Source: JBBRSC01 sp038245795
GTDB taxonomy: Bacteria > Actinomycetota > Acidimicrobiia > Acidimicrobiales > Microtrichaceae
Direction of reading: 5' to 3'
NCBI GenBank assembly: GCA_038245795.1
Contig: JBBRSC010000008.1
Span: 1-28,315 of the forward strand
DNA length: 28,315 bases
The notes beneath the pieces are model-generated. The model saw nothing but the letters and a program-made list of their open reading frames with translations. It searched no databases and was not told the origin of the DNA. Made by a program: the position numbers and the translations under genes. Shown piece after piece: positions 1-7,930 of this stretch. How positions within the stretch are numbered: the first letter of the stretch is position 1; the number at the start of each line of letters is the position of its first letter.

Positions 1-1514
1 ACGGCTCCACCGTTGCGACTGGCGACGCTTGGCTCGGTGGCCCCAGCAGCTTGGTCGGCGCCCGCCGGGACAACGTCGGCACGAAGCCGGGCGAAAATGG
101 CGTCGGCCGCTCCCGATTCCGGGTCGACCGACGCGTCGTCGTGCGAGTCATCATCGTGGTCATCGTGGTCGGAGTCATCGTCGTCGAGGTCATCGACTGC
201 GGTCAGCCCCGGTCCTGACGACACCAACCGGAGATGACTGGCACTGTCGGAGTCTCCGTCAATGACCGTCGGGACCTCGCCTGATCCGGCAGCTGTCGCA
301 TGTGGGTCCGTGGTCTCCGTCGGCTCGGCATCATCGACGCTCTCGGCACCGTCAGGAGCCTCGTCGTTGTCGCCGACGGCGATCACCTCAGCGTCGGCTG
401 CTGGCGCATCGATGGTCGCGGCATCGATGTTCGAAGGGTCCGGATCCGAAACGTCGGGATCGATGGAATCCTCGGGACGGTCCGCGGTCGTGGCCCGCGG
501 CGGCTCGATGATCGGATCGGACAGACCGAGCTCTGCGATCAGGTCATCCGCATCGGTGTCGTTCTCCACTGCGGCTGCTGCGTCCTCGGCTGCCTGACGG
601 GCCTTGGGGAGCGCATCGACCAGATGGTCCTCGGATCGATCGAAGGTCTCACGGGCGGCCGCAAAGGACTCCAACATGCGTTCCCGTGCAGCCCGCAGGC
701 TCTCCAATTGCTGACGAGCCGAATGCCGTCGTTCCGAAAGGTCCGCGAGCATCCGCTCCCGGGCCTCCTTGGTTTCGGTCAACATCTCGCGACTCTGCTC
801 GCGGGCGGCCTCGACCACCACGGCCGCCTCGGCCTCCGCTCGGGCAGCGCTCGCCTTGGCGTGATCGTCGGCCGCCTGACGCGCATCGTCGGCATCCGCT
901 CGGGCCTGTTCGAGCAGCTCGTCGGCCTCGGTGCGAATGGCGACTGCCGCCGCCTCGGCTTCCGCCGTTCGCTCGCCGAGCAGAGCGGTCGCTGTTGCTC
1001 GCAGGTCGCGACTGTCGGACTCGGCAGCTTCGCGCAGCTCGACTGCTTCGTTCTTGGCCGTCGCCACTGCCTCGTCCGCGGCGGTCCTCGCGCGCTCGGC
1101 AAGCTCGTCGGCCTCACGAATGGCACGGTCGCGAGCTTCGGTGGCCTCGGCGGTGAGCTCGGCTGCCCGTTCCTGCGCCTCACGAACCAGACGTTCGGCC
1201 GAGTCCGTTGCTTTCTGCCGGATCTCGGTGGCGGCTGTCCGGGCTGCTTCCAGCACCCGTCCCGTCTCCTCGCCAACCATCTGCGCCAGCTTGGATTCGT
1301 CAAGATCTGATTGATCGCGGAGCGATGTCTCCAGCGTTCGCACCCGCGCACCGAGATCTGTCTCCAGTGTTCGGAGGCGTTTGATCTCGCTGGCCATGCC
1401 CAAGACGTGGGCCCGCACCTCGAGGATGTCCCACCCCTTGCGGGCCTTGCTGAATTCCCGTCGTCCGAGGTCCTCGGGATCAGCGGATTCGAGTGACGTG
1501 GGGACGGGTGCCAT
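1..1514 (-). CDS. DivIVA-like coiled-coil protein, C-terminus cut by window edge
   Basis: About 504 residues are visible and the frame stays open to the window edge, so the C-terminus is missing. Residues ~18-45 (FSKARKGWDILEVRAHV) resemble the short N-terminal DivIVA segment (F, RGYD, EV, F/L pattern), although the usual RGY is RKGW. Residues ~45-290 are a long Ala/Glu/Arg-rich heptad region typical of a coiled coil. After that the protein becomes acidic and apparently disordered, with an Asp/His-rich patch near bases 155-205. DivIVA/Wag31-type proteins mark curved membrane and recruit division or polar-growth factors; that role is inferred here. The ATG at 1514 is preceded by TAGCGT and 7 nt with no Shine-Dalgarno. 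It lies 47 bases downstream of the PDZ/Lon gene on the same strand. It could also be a generic SMC-like or ATP synthase b-like coiled coil. Confidence 0.75.
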   Translation of the reverse strand, partial: MAPVPTSLESADPEDLGRREFSKARKGWDILEVRAHVLGMASEIKRLRTLETDLGARVRTLETSLRDQSDLDESKLAQMVGEETGRVLEAARTAATEIRQKATDSAERLVREAQERAAELTAEATEARDRAIREADELAERARTAADEAVATAKNEAVELREAAESDSRDLRATATALLGERTAEAEAAAVAIRTEADELLEQARADADDARQAADDHAKASAARAEAEAAVVVEAAREQSREMLTETKEARERMLADLSERRHSARQQLESLRAARERMLESFAAARETFDRSEDHLVDALPKARQAAEDAAAAVENDTDADDLIAELGLSDPIIEPPRATTADRPEDSIDPDVSDPDPSNIDAATIDAPAADAEVIAVGDNDEAPDGAESVDDAEPTETTDPHATAAGSGEVPTVIDGDSDSASHLRLVSSGPGLTAVDDLDDDDSDHDDHDDDSHDDASVDPESGAADAIFARLRADVVPAGADQAAGATEPSVASRNGGA

Positions 1515-1527
1515 TCGAGAGACGCTA
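1515..1527 (-). promoter_or_regulatory. Candidate -10 for leaderless start of DivIVA-like gene
   Basis: Reading the minus strand, TAGCGT (1527-1522) is followed by 7 nt and then the ATG at 1514. This spacing would place the transcription start at or within a base or two of the start codon. No Shine-Dalgarno is visible. No good -35 is seen. Confidence 0.45.
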
Positions 1528-1561
1528 CGCCCGACTGATGTCGCGGTGGTGGAGCCTCCCG

Positions 1562-2644
1562 CTACTTCGGAGCTTGAGGCACACCGTTGGGAGCGAGGAC
1601 CGCCAACGCCTCGTCCAAGGTGGCCACGGCGTGCAACTCCACTTGACCCCCGACAATGCCCTTGACCCGGGCAATGTCCTCGGCGCTCGTCGACGCCGGG
1701 TACAACAAGACCTTGGCACCAGCATCCTGCGCCGCCACCGCTTTCTGGGCGATCCCCCCGATGGGGCCCACGTTTCCCGCGGCATCAATGGTGCCGGTGA
1801 CTGCCGTAATACGCCCCCCGGTCAGGTCACCGGGGGTCAGTCGGTCGATGAGACCCAACGTGAATGCCAAGCCGGCTGACGGACCGGTGACCTTCCCGGT
1901 ATCGAATTCGATGGGAAACGGAAGGGCAAGATCGCGGTCGGCTGTCTGGGGGACCAGTCCGAGATACCCCCGGCTGGTGTCCTCCGGATTCTCTCCGAGC
2001 GCCAATCGCTGGGTTCGCAGTTCGCCACCCGGTTCCCGCAAGGACAACTCGACCTCGGTCCCGACTGGCTTGCCTGCCAATGCGCCACGCAGGTCCGACG
2101 CAACGGTCACCATTTTTCCGTCAACCGCAGTGATGACCTCGCCCTGCTTCAGAACCTTCTGTGCCGGGAAGCCCTCGAGGAGTCGGTCGACGAACGCTCC
2201 GGTGCCCGTCTCCCGTACCTCGTAGCCCACGCGATTCAGGGCCAGCGAGGTCGCCACGAACTTCGAGTCGTCCATCCGAGCCTGATTCTGGATCCGGTCC
2301 TGCTCGGCCGTCCCCGAACGAACATCCTCCGTCGGAACGGAATCGACGGTGTCGTCGATCCACGCCCAGACGGCCGTGGCGACGGTTGCCTCCTGCTCGG
2401 AGACCGTCAGGAACAGCACCTCACCGGAGTTGTCGAACCCCTTGTCGTTCCCAACCGTGATCCGCCCCTCTACCGAACGGGCGCTGCCGGGCGAGAACAC
2501 CAAGTACGGAACCGGGACGAAGAACGATCCGATGATCGCCGACACCACTGCGGCAGCGCTCACCCACGGCCATCGCCTCCGTCGTCGCCGAATCGGCACC
2601 TCGACGGGTATCGTGGACGGCGTGTCGTCGACGTCAATGCTCAT
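1562..2644 (-). CDS. Membrane-anchored PDZ/Lon-type (S16) protease, YlbL family
   Basis: 360 residues. An Arg-rich cytoplasmic tip (19-24) precedes one membrane helix (~26-48), a region ending in a PDZ-like domain (~150-215), and a C-terminal Lon proteolytic domain. The Lon Ser/Lys dyad is visible: Ser256 in GPSAGLAFTLGL and Lys301 in IAQKAVAAQDAG. There is no AAA+ ATPase, as is normal for the YlbL/Rv3194c-type family (~340-360 aa), so the catalytic domain probably faces outside. Substrates are unknown. The ATG at 2644 gives a normal N-terminus but overlaps the start of the divergent small membrane gene by 23 bp; a GTG at 2599 just before the Arg cluster is an alternative. The DivIVA-like gene follows on the same strand after 47 nt, so they may be co-transcribed. 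Confidence 0.9.
   Translation of the reverse strand: MSIDVDDTPSTIPVEVPIRRRRRRWPWVSAAAVVSAIIGSFFVPVPYLVFSPGSARSVEGRITVGNDKGFDNSGEVLFLTVSEQEATVATAVWAWIDDTVDSVPTEDVRSGTAEQDRIQNQARMDDSKFVATSLALNRVGYEVRETGTGAFVDRLLEGFPAQKVLKQGEVITAVDGKMVTVASDLRGALAGKPVGTEVELSLREPGGELRTQRLALGENPEDTSRGYLGLVPQTADRDLALPFPIEFDTGKVTGPSAGLAFTLGLIDRLTPGDLTGGRITAVTGTIDAAGNVGPIGGIAQKAVAAQDAGAKVLLYPASTSAEDIARVKGIVGGQVELHAVATLDEALAVLAPNGVPQAPK
2609..2621 (+). promoter_or_regulatory. Candidate -10 for leaderless start of small membrane gene
   Basis: TATCGT (2609-2614) plus 7 nt leads to an in-frame GTG at 2622. The site sits inside the 5' coding part of the divergent PDZ/Lon gene. Confidence 0.4.
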
Positions 2645-2930
2645 CGGTCTCGGGATTGTCCTACTCGGAGTTGTCGTGATGGGACCAATGTTGTTCGGTC
2701 ATCGTCAGGAGCCTGCCACCGTCCCGGTTCGTTCCGGCGTCAGCCGACGGGGTCCGGATCCTCGCATCGCCGGACGAACGTCATCTCTCCACGTCTCGAC
2801 GCGACCGTCTTGGATTGTCCGACTACGCGGGGTGATCGGCCTTGTGGCGGTGAGCACCGGCATCGCTGCGTTCCTCGCCATCGTGCTCGGTGGAGCAGTC
2901 TTCGCCTTGGGACTCGCCCTCCAGCGCTGA
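2622..2930 (+). CDS. Small two-helix membrane protein, unknown function
   Basis: 102 residues from GTG 2622 (97 from the ATG at 2637). Two hydrophobic segments are visible: one at the N-terminus (LIGLGIVLLGVVVMG) and one near the C-terminus (VIGLVAVSTGIAAFLAIVLGG), joined by a basic loop of about 45 residues rich in Arg, Pro and Ser. I do not recognise the family. The GTG is chosen because TATCGT lies 7 nt upstream, matching the leaderless pattern at other starts in this window. The gene is divergent from PDZ/Lon with overlapping 5' ends and ends 13 nt before the convergent 160-aa gene. Codon third positions look like coding sequence (mostly C or G). Confidence 0.6.
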   Translation: MSSTSMLIGLGIVLLGVVVMGPMLFGHRQEPATVPVRSGVSRRGPDPRIAGRTSSLHVSTRPSWIVRLRGVIGLVAVSTGIAAFLAIVLGGAVFALGLALQR

Positions 2931-2943
2931 ACCGGCCGTGCCG

Positions 2944-3426
2944 TCAGCGACCGAAGAGTCCGCGACGGCTCGTGCCATTCGAATCGTCAGCGGTCGGTAC
3001 CGCCGGCGCCATGAAGGTGGGGGGTGGCACGGAACTCACATGCTGTTCGGTCCCCATCGGTGACGCGATGTCCGCCATCGCGGGCACATCGAGCGTCGGG
3101 TCGAATGACGGCGACGGAGGCGCATCCTGAAAACGAGATGGCGCCGACGAGAAGGTCGGTTCGGGTGAGAAGGTCGAGGTAGGAATTCCGGGGGCGGGGA
3201 TACCAGCGGGAGCAGACGCCGCCGCCGAAATCATCGGTGGATCGATCTCCACCCGGAAGTACGGCCGGAAGTCGAACTTCACCTCTTCGAGCGCAAACAT
3301 TCGGGCAGTCTCGACACCCTGCTCGTTGCGAAGGGTCTCGACGAAGCGAACCGCCTCATCGAGCGACTCGAACTGGTTGTAGCCAGGATTCCCATCGGGG
3401 GTCTGGAAAATCACCATGTGTGACAC
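2944..3426 (-). CDS. Unrecognised 160-aa protein with Pro/Ser-rich tail
   Basis: The N-terminal ~60 residues look folded: VIFQTPDGNPGYNQFES, then a helix-like stretch (LDEAVRFVETLRNEQGV) and a strand-like FDFRPYFRVEI. The rest is low-complexity Pro/Ser/Ala sequence ending in a short basic motif (SRRGLFGR). The first part could be a small ligand- or protein-binding domain, but I cannot name it. The start is set by a strong Shine-Dalgarno, GAGGAGG at 3440-3434, 7 nt before GTG 3426; the in-frame ATG at 3417 would be 16 nt away. No signal peptide or membrane segment is seen. It is divergent from the HEAT-repeat gene and could be soluble and cytoplasmic. Confidence 0.75.
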   Translation of the reverse strand: MSHMVIFQTPDGNPGYNQFESLDEAVRFVETLRNEQGVETARMFALEEVKFDFRPYFRVEIDPPMISAAASAPAGIPAPGIPTSTFSPEPTFSSAPSRFQDAPPSPSFDPTLDVPAMADIASPMGTEQHVSSVPPPTFMAPAVPTADDSNGTSRRGLFGR

Positions 3427-3433
3427 GACGCGT

Positions 3434-3440
3434 CCTCCTC
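3434..3440 (-). promoter_or_regulatory. Strong Shine-Dalgarno deciding a GTG start
   Basis: GAGGAGG on the minus strand is spaced 7 nt from GTG 3426 and 16 nt from ATG 3417, favouring the GTG. Confidence 0.6.
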
Positions 3441-3459
3441 GTTGGAAGCAGGGGCAGTC

Positions 3460-3477
3460 TACGCTCTCCACTCACTA
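3460..3477 (+). promoter_or_regulatory. Possible -10 for HEAT-repeat gene
   Basis: TACGCT (3460-3465) lies 12 nt before ATG 3478, so a transcript would have a leader of only about 5-6 nt. This is weaker than the 6-7 nt cases elsewhere in the window. Confidence 0.25.
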
Positions 3478-4203
3478 ATGCGACCCGATCCCGAGCAAGA
3501 TCAGAATCACGCTGTTGCCGCTCAGCGGGAGCCCTCCGCTCTCGATCGCGCGGCGCGTGTCGTGATCGCCGGGTATCGGAACGAACTCGACATCATCGAC
3601 GCAGGGTTCGTTGATAGCGACCCCGCGGTTCGAGCGGCCGCGCTTGGCGCACTCGCGCGGACATCAATCGGGGACGACGACCGCAACGCCGCCACGTGGA
3701 ACGAGGCGAGCCGCGACTCGGACGCCACTGTTCGGAGGCGCGCCGCCCTCGCCGCACCCCTTCTTGGCGTGACGTCTGCAGCGCTGGTGTCACTGCTGGC
3801 CGACCCCGATGACCGCGTCGTCGAGGCCGCGTGCTTCGCGGCCGGAGAGCTCGAGCCCGCCGACCACGATGTGGTGTCGAGGCTGCTGCTCATCATCGAG
3901 ACCCACGACGACTCGCTGTGCCGCGAGGCCGCCGTTGGCGGGCTCGGTTCACTTGGGGTTCCCGAGGGTCTTCCCGGCATTCTCCGAGGTTGCGGCGACA
4001 AGGCCACCGTTCGTCGACGGGCCGTTCTGGCCCTCGCTCACTACGACAGCGACGAGGTGACCGCCATGTTGCGACACATGACCACAGATCGCGATCTGCA
4101 GGTCCGTCAATCAGCCGAGGATCTGCTGGCCATCAGCGAGGGCCACGAGATCGGCTCAGAGGATGCGCTGGCGGAGCGGCGGGAATCCGTTGAAGGCAAT
4201 TGA
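3478..4203 (+). CDS. HEAT-repeat protein
   Basis: 241 residues, almost entirely Ala/Leu-rich helical repeats of about 30 residues. Each has the HEAT/PBS-lyase-like pattern of D-x-x-VR-x-x-A-(A)-x-AL; examples are DSDPAVRAAALGAL, DSDATVRRRAALAAPLL, DPDDRVVEAACFAAGEL and TTDRDLQVRQSAEDLL. Such proteins are protein-interaction scaffolds and no enzymatic motif is seen. ATG 3478 is chosen over the in-frame TTG at 3442. Its last 48 bp overlap the 3' end of the convergent decarboxylase gene. No partner can be named from the sequence. Confidence 0.85.
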   Translation: MRPDPEQDQNHAVAAQREPSALDRAARVVIAGYRNELDIIDAGFVDSDPAVRAAALGALARTSIGDDDRNAATWNEASRDSDATVRRRAALAAPLLGVTSAALVSLLADPDDRVVEAACFAAGELEPADHDVVSRLLLIIETHDDSLCREAAVGGLGSLGVPEGLPGILRGCGDKATVRRRAVLALAHYDSDEVTAMLRHMTTDRDLQVRQSAEDLLAISEGHEIGSEDALAERRESVEGN

Positions 4204-5322
4204 CGAATAGCTCGTCGTATAGGAACCCGCCGACAACAGCGCTAGGCGATCGCCTTCAGCGATGTCGACGGGAAGATCGACCGAGGTGCGCTGAGTCATG
4301 ACATCCATGCTGTCGCAGGTGGGCCCGGCCAGCACGCAGGGACCGAGTTCAACACCGTCGCCATCGCGCGAGGTGATGATCGGGAAGCGGATGGTCTCGT
4401 CGATGGTTTCGATCAGCCCGGTGAACACGCCGACGTCGATATAGACCCAGCGGAGCGGATCATCGGCCGTCTTGCGCGACACCAGGAGCACCTCTGCGGC
4501 CAGGATGCCCGCCTCGGCAACGAGGTGCCGTCCCGGTTCTGCCAGAAGCCTCGCTCCGAGTCCGCCGATACGGTGCTCGACTGACTCGAGGATGACCGCC
4601 CCGTATTCATCGATCGGCATGATGATGTCATGGCCATATCGCGATGGAAACCCACCGCCCAGGTTCACGACATCGAGCGAATGACCGTGCCGGTCCACAT
4701 ACGTCGCTACCTCGGCGACGTGCGCCAGCGCCGCGTCCCAGGCACCCGGATCGAACTGTTGGGAACCTACATGGAACGCAATGCCACATCGATGGCCAAC
4801 TTCCGCGGCTGCCACCAGCAACTCGCCGGCCATATGTGGAGTGCACCCGAACTTGCGCGACAACGGCCACGCTGCCCCCTCGCCATCGCTCAGCAGCCGA
4901 CACATCGCGATCGATCCGGGAGCAACGGCGGTGAGTTTCGCGAGCTCGGCCTCTGAGTCGAAGGAGTACAACTCCACGCCGAAGCGATGCGCTTCGTTGA
5001 TGGCCGCTCGCGATTTGATGGTGTTGCCGAATGACAGCGCCCCAGACGTCACTCCAAGGGACCGGCACAGTTCGATCTCGCCATGCGATGCGACGTCGAA
5101 GGAGCACCCCTCATCGGAGAGTGCGGCGATGATCTCAGGACCGGGGTTCGCTTTCACAGCGTAGAACAGCTCCACGCCGGGGAGGGCCGATTGCAGCCCC
5201 CGGTAGCGGTCCCGAACAACCTCGAGATCGATGCCGACGACCGGCGTCGTCCCGGGATCTTCGAGAAACGCCCGTTGAACTTCGGTCAACGGTGCGAGCG
5301 AACCATTCAGAGAACTCACCAC
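4156..5322 (-). CDS. Fold-III PLP-dependent decarboxylase (ornithine/lysine decarboxylase-like)
   Basis: 388 residues from GTG 5322. Motifs of the alanine-racemase-fold decarboxylases are intact and in order: the PLP lysine in YAVKANP, a substrate-side His in FHVGSQ, the phosphate-binding Gly loop GGGFPSRY, EPGRHLVAEAG, and the Cys/Asp motif GPTCDSMDV, which favours ornithine/lysine decarboxylase over diaminopimelate decarboxylase. The likely product is putrescine or cadaverine. It ends in the expected FNGFPP region. The frame stays open upstream to a GTG at 5415, but that stretch has rare codons and no homology-like features, and a promoter-like element lies inside it; GTG 5319 is equally possible. 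It follows the amino acid importer on the same strand, 135 nt after the binding-protein gene. Confidence 0.85.
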   Translation of the reverse strand: MVSSLNGSLAPLTEVQRAFLEDPGTTPVVGIDLEVVRDRYRGLQSALPGVELFYAVKANPGPEIIAALSDEGCSFDVASHGEIELCRSLGVTSGALSFGNTIKSRAAINEAHRFGVELYSFDSEAELAKLTAVAPGSIAMCRLLSDGEGAAWPLSRKFGCTPHMAGELLVAAAEVGHRCGIAFHVGSQQFDPGAWDAALAHVAEVATYVDRHGHSLDVVNLGGGFPSRYGHDIIMPIDEYGAVILESVEHRIGGLGARLLAEPGRHLVAEAGILAAEVLLVSRKTADDPLRWVYIDVGVFTGLIETIDETIRFPIITSRDGDGVELGPCVLAGPTCDSMDVMTQRTSVDLPVDIAEGDRLALLSAGSYTTSYSSIAFNGFPPLRQRIL

Positions 5323-5404
5323 CAGGCAATCATCAGGCACCGCGTCGCCGATCGCAGGGAGGGCGGGGCGACCACGGGGGCCGGCCAGATCGGCCGACCC
5401 CCGC

Positions 5405-5435
5405 AACCTAGCCACCGTGTCGGCGGTTGTGTCAG
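5405..5435 (-). promoter_or_regulatory. Possible promoter of decarboxylase gene
   Basis: On the minus strand CTGACA (5435-5430) and TAGGTT (5410-5405) are separated by 19 nt, giving an mRNA start near 5398 and a leader of about 75 nt to GTG 5322. The spacing is long, so this is weak. Confidence 0.25.
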
Positions 5436-5457
5436 TTCTCGAATTCAGTGAGGAACG

Positions 5458-6822
5458 TCAGTTCCCGGCAAATCCGTTCGACTTGCCTTCGTACGCGAGC
5501 AACGGTGCTGCTTCGGTCCAATCTGTACCGGCACGCTGGACGATCCGAGTTCCCTCGATGAGCCACGGGTCCTTGTCGTTGCTCGTGGTGGCGGTGTTGC
5601 CCGGACGAAGGAGCCCAATCTGTTCGTCCTTCATGGACCACAACGTGTTCATCACCGAATCGCGGGTCATCTTCGGGCTCTTCTCGAGCGCCCGCACAAA
5701 GATGGAACCGAACCCCCAACCAGCTGCGTGCACACCATCGGTGACATCTTCCGCCGAGATGCCCGCCGCAACCGCGTCGGCGAGGTACGCCACCATGGCG
5801 GGATCGTTGGCGTCAGCGGCGCTGCCCGGGTCCAGAGTTGCCTGACTGGTGTAGACCCCTTCGACCTTGTCCTTGCCGAAACTCAAGGCGAGCTTTCCTG
5901 AGCAGGTGATCGACAGGTACCGGTCGGGGGTCCAATCGGCGGGGACAAATGGCAACGACCCGGCGCAGGAGCTCCCGGAGAGGCCTACGAAGAGGAGGTC
6001 AGCCTTCGACTGTGCCAACTCCGTCACCGACGCCTGAGTGGTCTGGCCACTCTTGGGGTCGAATGTTGCTTCGGCAGCAAGGGACATCGTGCCGCCGTTG
6101 TCAGCGATGAACTTCTTGATCGCCGTCTGATACGACTTTCCGAAGTCGTCGTTCTGGTACAGCAGAGCGATCTTCGCATTCGGCTTCTTGGTCTTGTAGA
6201 AGTCCAGGAATCGCACCGCTTCGGTGGCGTAGGACGGCAGGCCGCCGATGTACCAACGGGAGTCGCCGTTCTTGCCCCACTCCGGGGAGCCGGTGCCCAG
6301 GGCGACGGACGGGACGCACTGCTGGTTGAGGTAGCTCCGGGCCGCCAGGTTGGTTTCGGTGCCGATGGAGCCGACCATCGCGAAGACCTTCTTGCTCTCC
6401 ACGAGGTCCTTCGCGACCGCTGGCGTCTTGGAGGCGTCGTAGGAATCGTCGCCCTCTTCGAGCTGCAACTTGTAGGTCTTGCCGTCGCCGGCTTTCACGC
6501 CGCCCGCGTCGTTGACATGTTTGAAGTAGGCCCTGAGGCCCTTGGTCACCCGGTCGTAGATCGTGACCGTGATGGCGCCGGTCTTGGGACCGATGGTGCC
6601 GACCTTGATGGTGTCACCCTCGATCCCGGCGGTCGGATTGAAATCAGCGAGGCAGTCCTTGGTGGGATCGACGAACGCCTCGGTCGCTGCTGGTGGTGTC
6701 GAGCCATCAGCGACGGTTGTCACCGTGGTGTCGGACTTGGCGGCATCCTTGCCGCAGCCGGCGGCGATGAGCAGGGTGGTCAGCGCGACGACGAGAAGTC
6801 GTCCGCTCAATGATCGGCGCAT
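5458..6822 (-). CDS. Branched-chain amino acid type ABC importer binding lipoprotein
   Basis: 454 residues. The N-terminus is a lipoprotein signal: MRRSLSGRLL, a hydrophobic core, then AAGC with Cys23 as the predicted lipidation site (Ala rather than Leu at -3). A Thr/Asp/Ser-rich linker follows, then a type-I periplasmic-binding fold of the Leu/Ile/Val family (IKVGTIGPKTGAIT, KVFAMVGSIGTE, KIALLYQNDDFGKSY). The ligand could be an amino acid, amide or other small polar compound; sequence alone does not settle it. ATG 6822 is chosen because AAGGAG (6835-6830) is 7 nt upstream; an in-frame start at 6849 would spoil the signal peptide. It is the last importer gene, 64 nt after livM. Confidence 0.92.
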   Translation of the reverse strand: MRRSLSGRLLVVALTTLLIAAGCGKDAAKSDTTVTTVADGSTPPAATEAFVDPTKDCLADFNPTAGIEGDTIKVGTIGPKTGAITVTIYDRVTKGLRAYFKHVNDAGGVKAGDGKTYKLQLEEGDDSYDASKTPAVAKDLVESKKVFAMVGSIGTETNLAARSYLNQQCVPSVALGTGSPEWGKNGDSRWYIGGLPSYATEAVRFLDFYKTKKPNAKIALLYQNDDFGKSYQTAIKKFIADNGGTMSLAAEATFDPKSGQTTQASVTELAQSKADLLFVGLSGSSCAGSLPFVPADWTPDRYLSITCSGKLALSFGKDKVEGVYTSQATLDPGSAADANDPAMVAYLADAVAAGISAEDVTDGVHAAGWGFGSIFVRALEKSPKMTRDSVMNTLWSMKDEQIGLLRPGNTATTSNDKDPWLIEGTRIVQRAGTDWTEAAPLLAYEGKSNGFAGN

Positions 6823-6886
6823 GATGGTGCTCCTTGTTGGTTGATACATCGGTGGTAGTTGACAGGTCTGATGGTGGATGGAGTGC

Positions 6887-7930
6887 TCACGACGCTGGGG
6901 GCGAGGCGATCCGCCGCTTGAGTTGGCGTTCCTCGATCGTGTGTTTGATCGATCCGACCGTACCTGCCGGGGCGAACTGCATGGAGAGGACCAGCGTGAC
7001 GCCCAGGATCACCGGGCCGAGAAGGCCAAGGTCGGCGGGCAGGACCTTCTTGACGATCACATCGTTGAACAGCCCGACGGACAACGCTCCGACCACTGGG
7101 CCGAGAATCGTTCCGGATCCACCGATGACGACGATGACCAACAAGTTGAGCGAGAACGTCAGGTTGAACGGATCGGGCGTCAGGTTGAAGTCGATCAACG
7201 CGAACATGGCGCCACCGATACCAGCCAACGCGGCGGAGAGCCCGAAGGTGATCACCTTCAGCCGGTCGACTGCGATCCCGTTGGTCTCGGCCGCGACCTC
7301 GTTGTCGCGGATGGCGATCAGTGCTCGGCCCGTGCGCGATCTGATCAGGGCGGCGACCATGGCCACGCAGATCACGGCGATGGTGGCAAAGATGTAGAAG
7401 CGCCATTGATTGGAACTGATGCCCGACCACCCGGGCGCGAGCCATTCGGTCGTGCGATCCTGCAGCTTGCCGCGCCCGTTTACCGTCAGGGTCTGGATGG
7501 CGAGGCCGCTCGAGCCGCCGGTGAGCCCCTCGAATTGGCGGATGATGTCGGGGAACAACGTGCCCACCGCGATCGTCATGAGCGCCAGCGCCAAGCCCCG
7601 GATCCGCAGTGCCGGCAACCCGACAATCGCTCCGGCCAGAAACGACAGGACGATCGCGACGATGAACCCCATCAGGAACTGGCCGTCGTGATCGTTGACC
7701 CAGATGCCACACGCGTACGCACCGAGCCCGAAGAACGCCCCGTGGCCGATGGAGACCTGGCCGTTGAATCCCGTCAGCAGATTGAGTCCGATCCCCGCAA
7801 CAGCGAGGGGAATCCAACGGGTGACCTCCTCGGTCCCCGATTCAACCAGCAACGGGAACAGCACCAGGACCAATAGGGCGAGTCCCCAACCGACTCGGCG
7901 AGTTGACGGTGACGACATCGAAAACTTCAT
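6887..7930 (-). CDS. livM: ABC importer permease, LivM family
   Basis: 347 residues with about ten hydrophobic segments. The LivM family signatures are visible: LNLLTGFNGQVSIGHGAFFG near the N-terminus, the cytoplasmic coupling segment SRTGRALIAIRDNEVAAE that docks to the ATPases, and GGSGTILGPVVGAL near the C-terminus. It forms the membrane channel with LivH. The ATG at 7930 overlaps the livH stop codon as ATGA, so translation is probably coupled. The frame remains open far upstream on this strand, but that extension is only the shadow of livH. Substrate specificity is not shown by the sequence. Confidence 0.93.
   Translation of the reverse strand: MKFSMSSPSTRRVGWGLALLVLVLFPLLVESGTEEVTRWIPLAVAGIGLNLLTGFNGQVSIGHGAFFGLGAYACGIWVNDHDGQFLMGFIVAIVLSFLAGAIVGLPALRIRGLALALMTIAVGTLFPDIIRQFEGLTGGSSGLAIQTLTVNGRGKLQDRTTEWLAPGWSGISSNQWRFYIFATIAVICVAMVAALIRSRTGRALIAIRDNEVAAETNGIAVDRLKVITFGLSAALAGIGGAMFALIDFNLTPDPFNLTFSLNLLVIVVIGGSGTILGPVVGALSVGLFNDVIVKKVLPADLGLLGPVILGVTLVLSMQFAPAGTVGSIKHTIEERQLKRRIASPPAS

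Noticed and set aside
130..210. Short TCATCGTGG-type repeats, considered as a CRISPR or satellite
   Set aside because: They are simply Asp/His codons of the DivIVA-like tail; there is no regular repeat-spacer structure.
300..1310. A 336-codon plus-strand open frame
   Set aside because: It lies opposite the coiled-coil gene, whose heptad pattern and codon bias are convincing; the plus-strand product is repetitive Gly/Arg/Leu sequence.
5323..5415. Longer decarboxylase start at GTG 5415
   Set aside because: The extra 31 codons contain a rare AGG, have no Shine-Dalgarno or leaderless hexamer before them, and exceed the usual family length.
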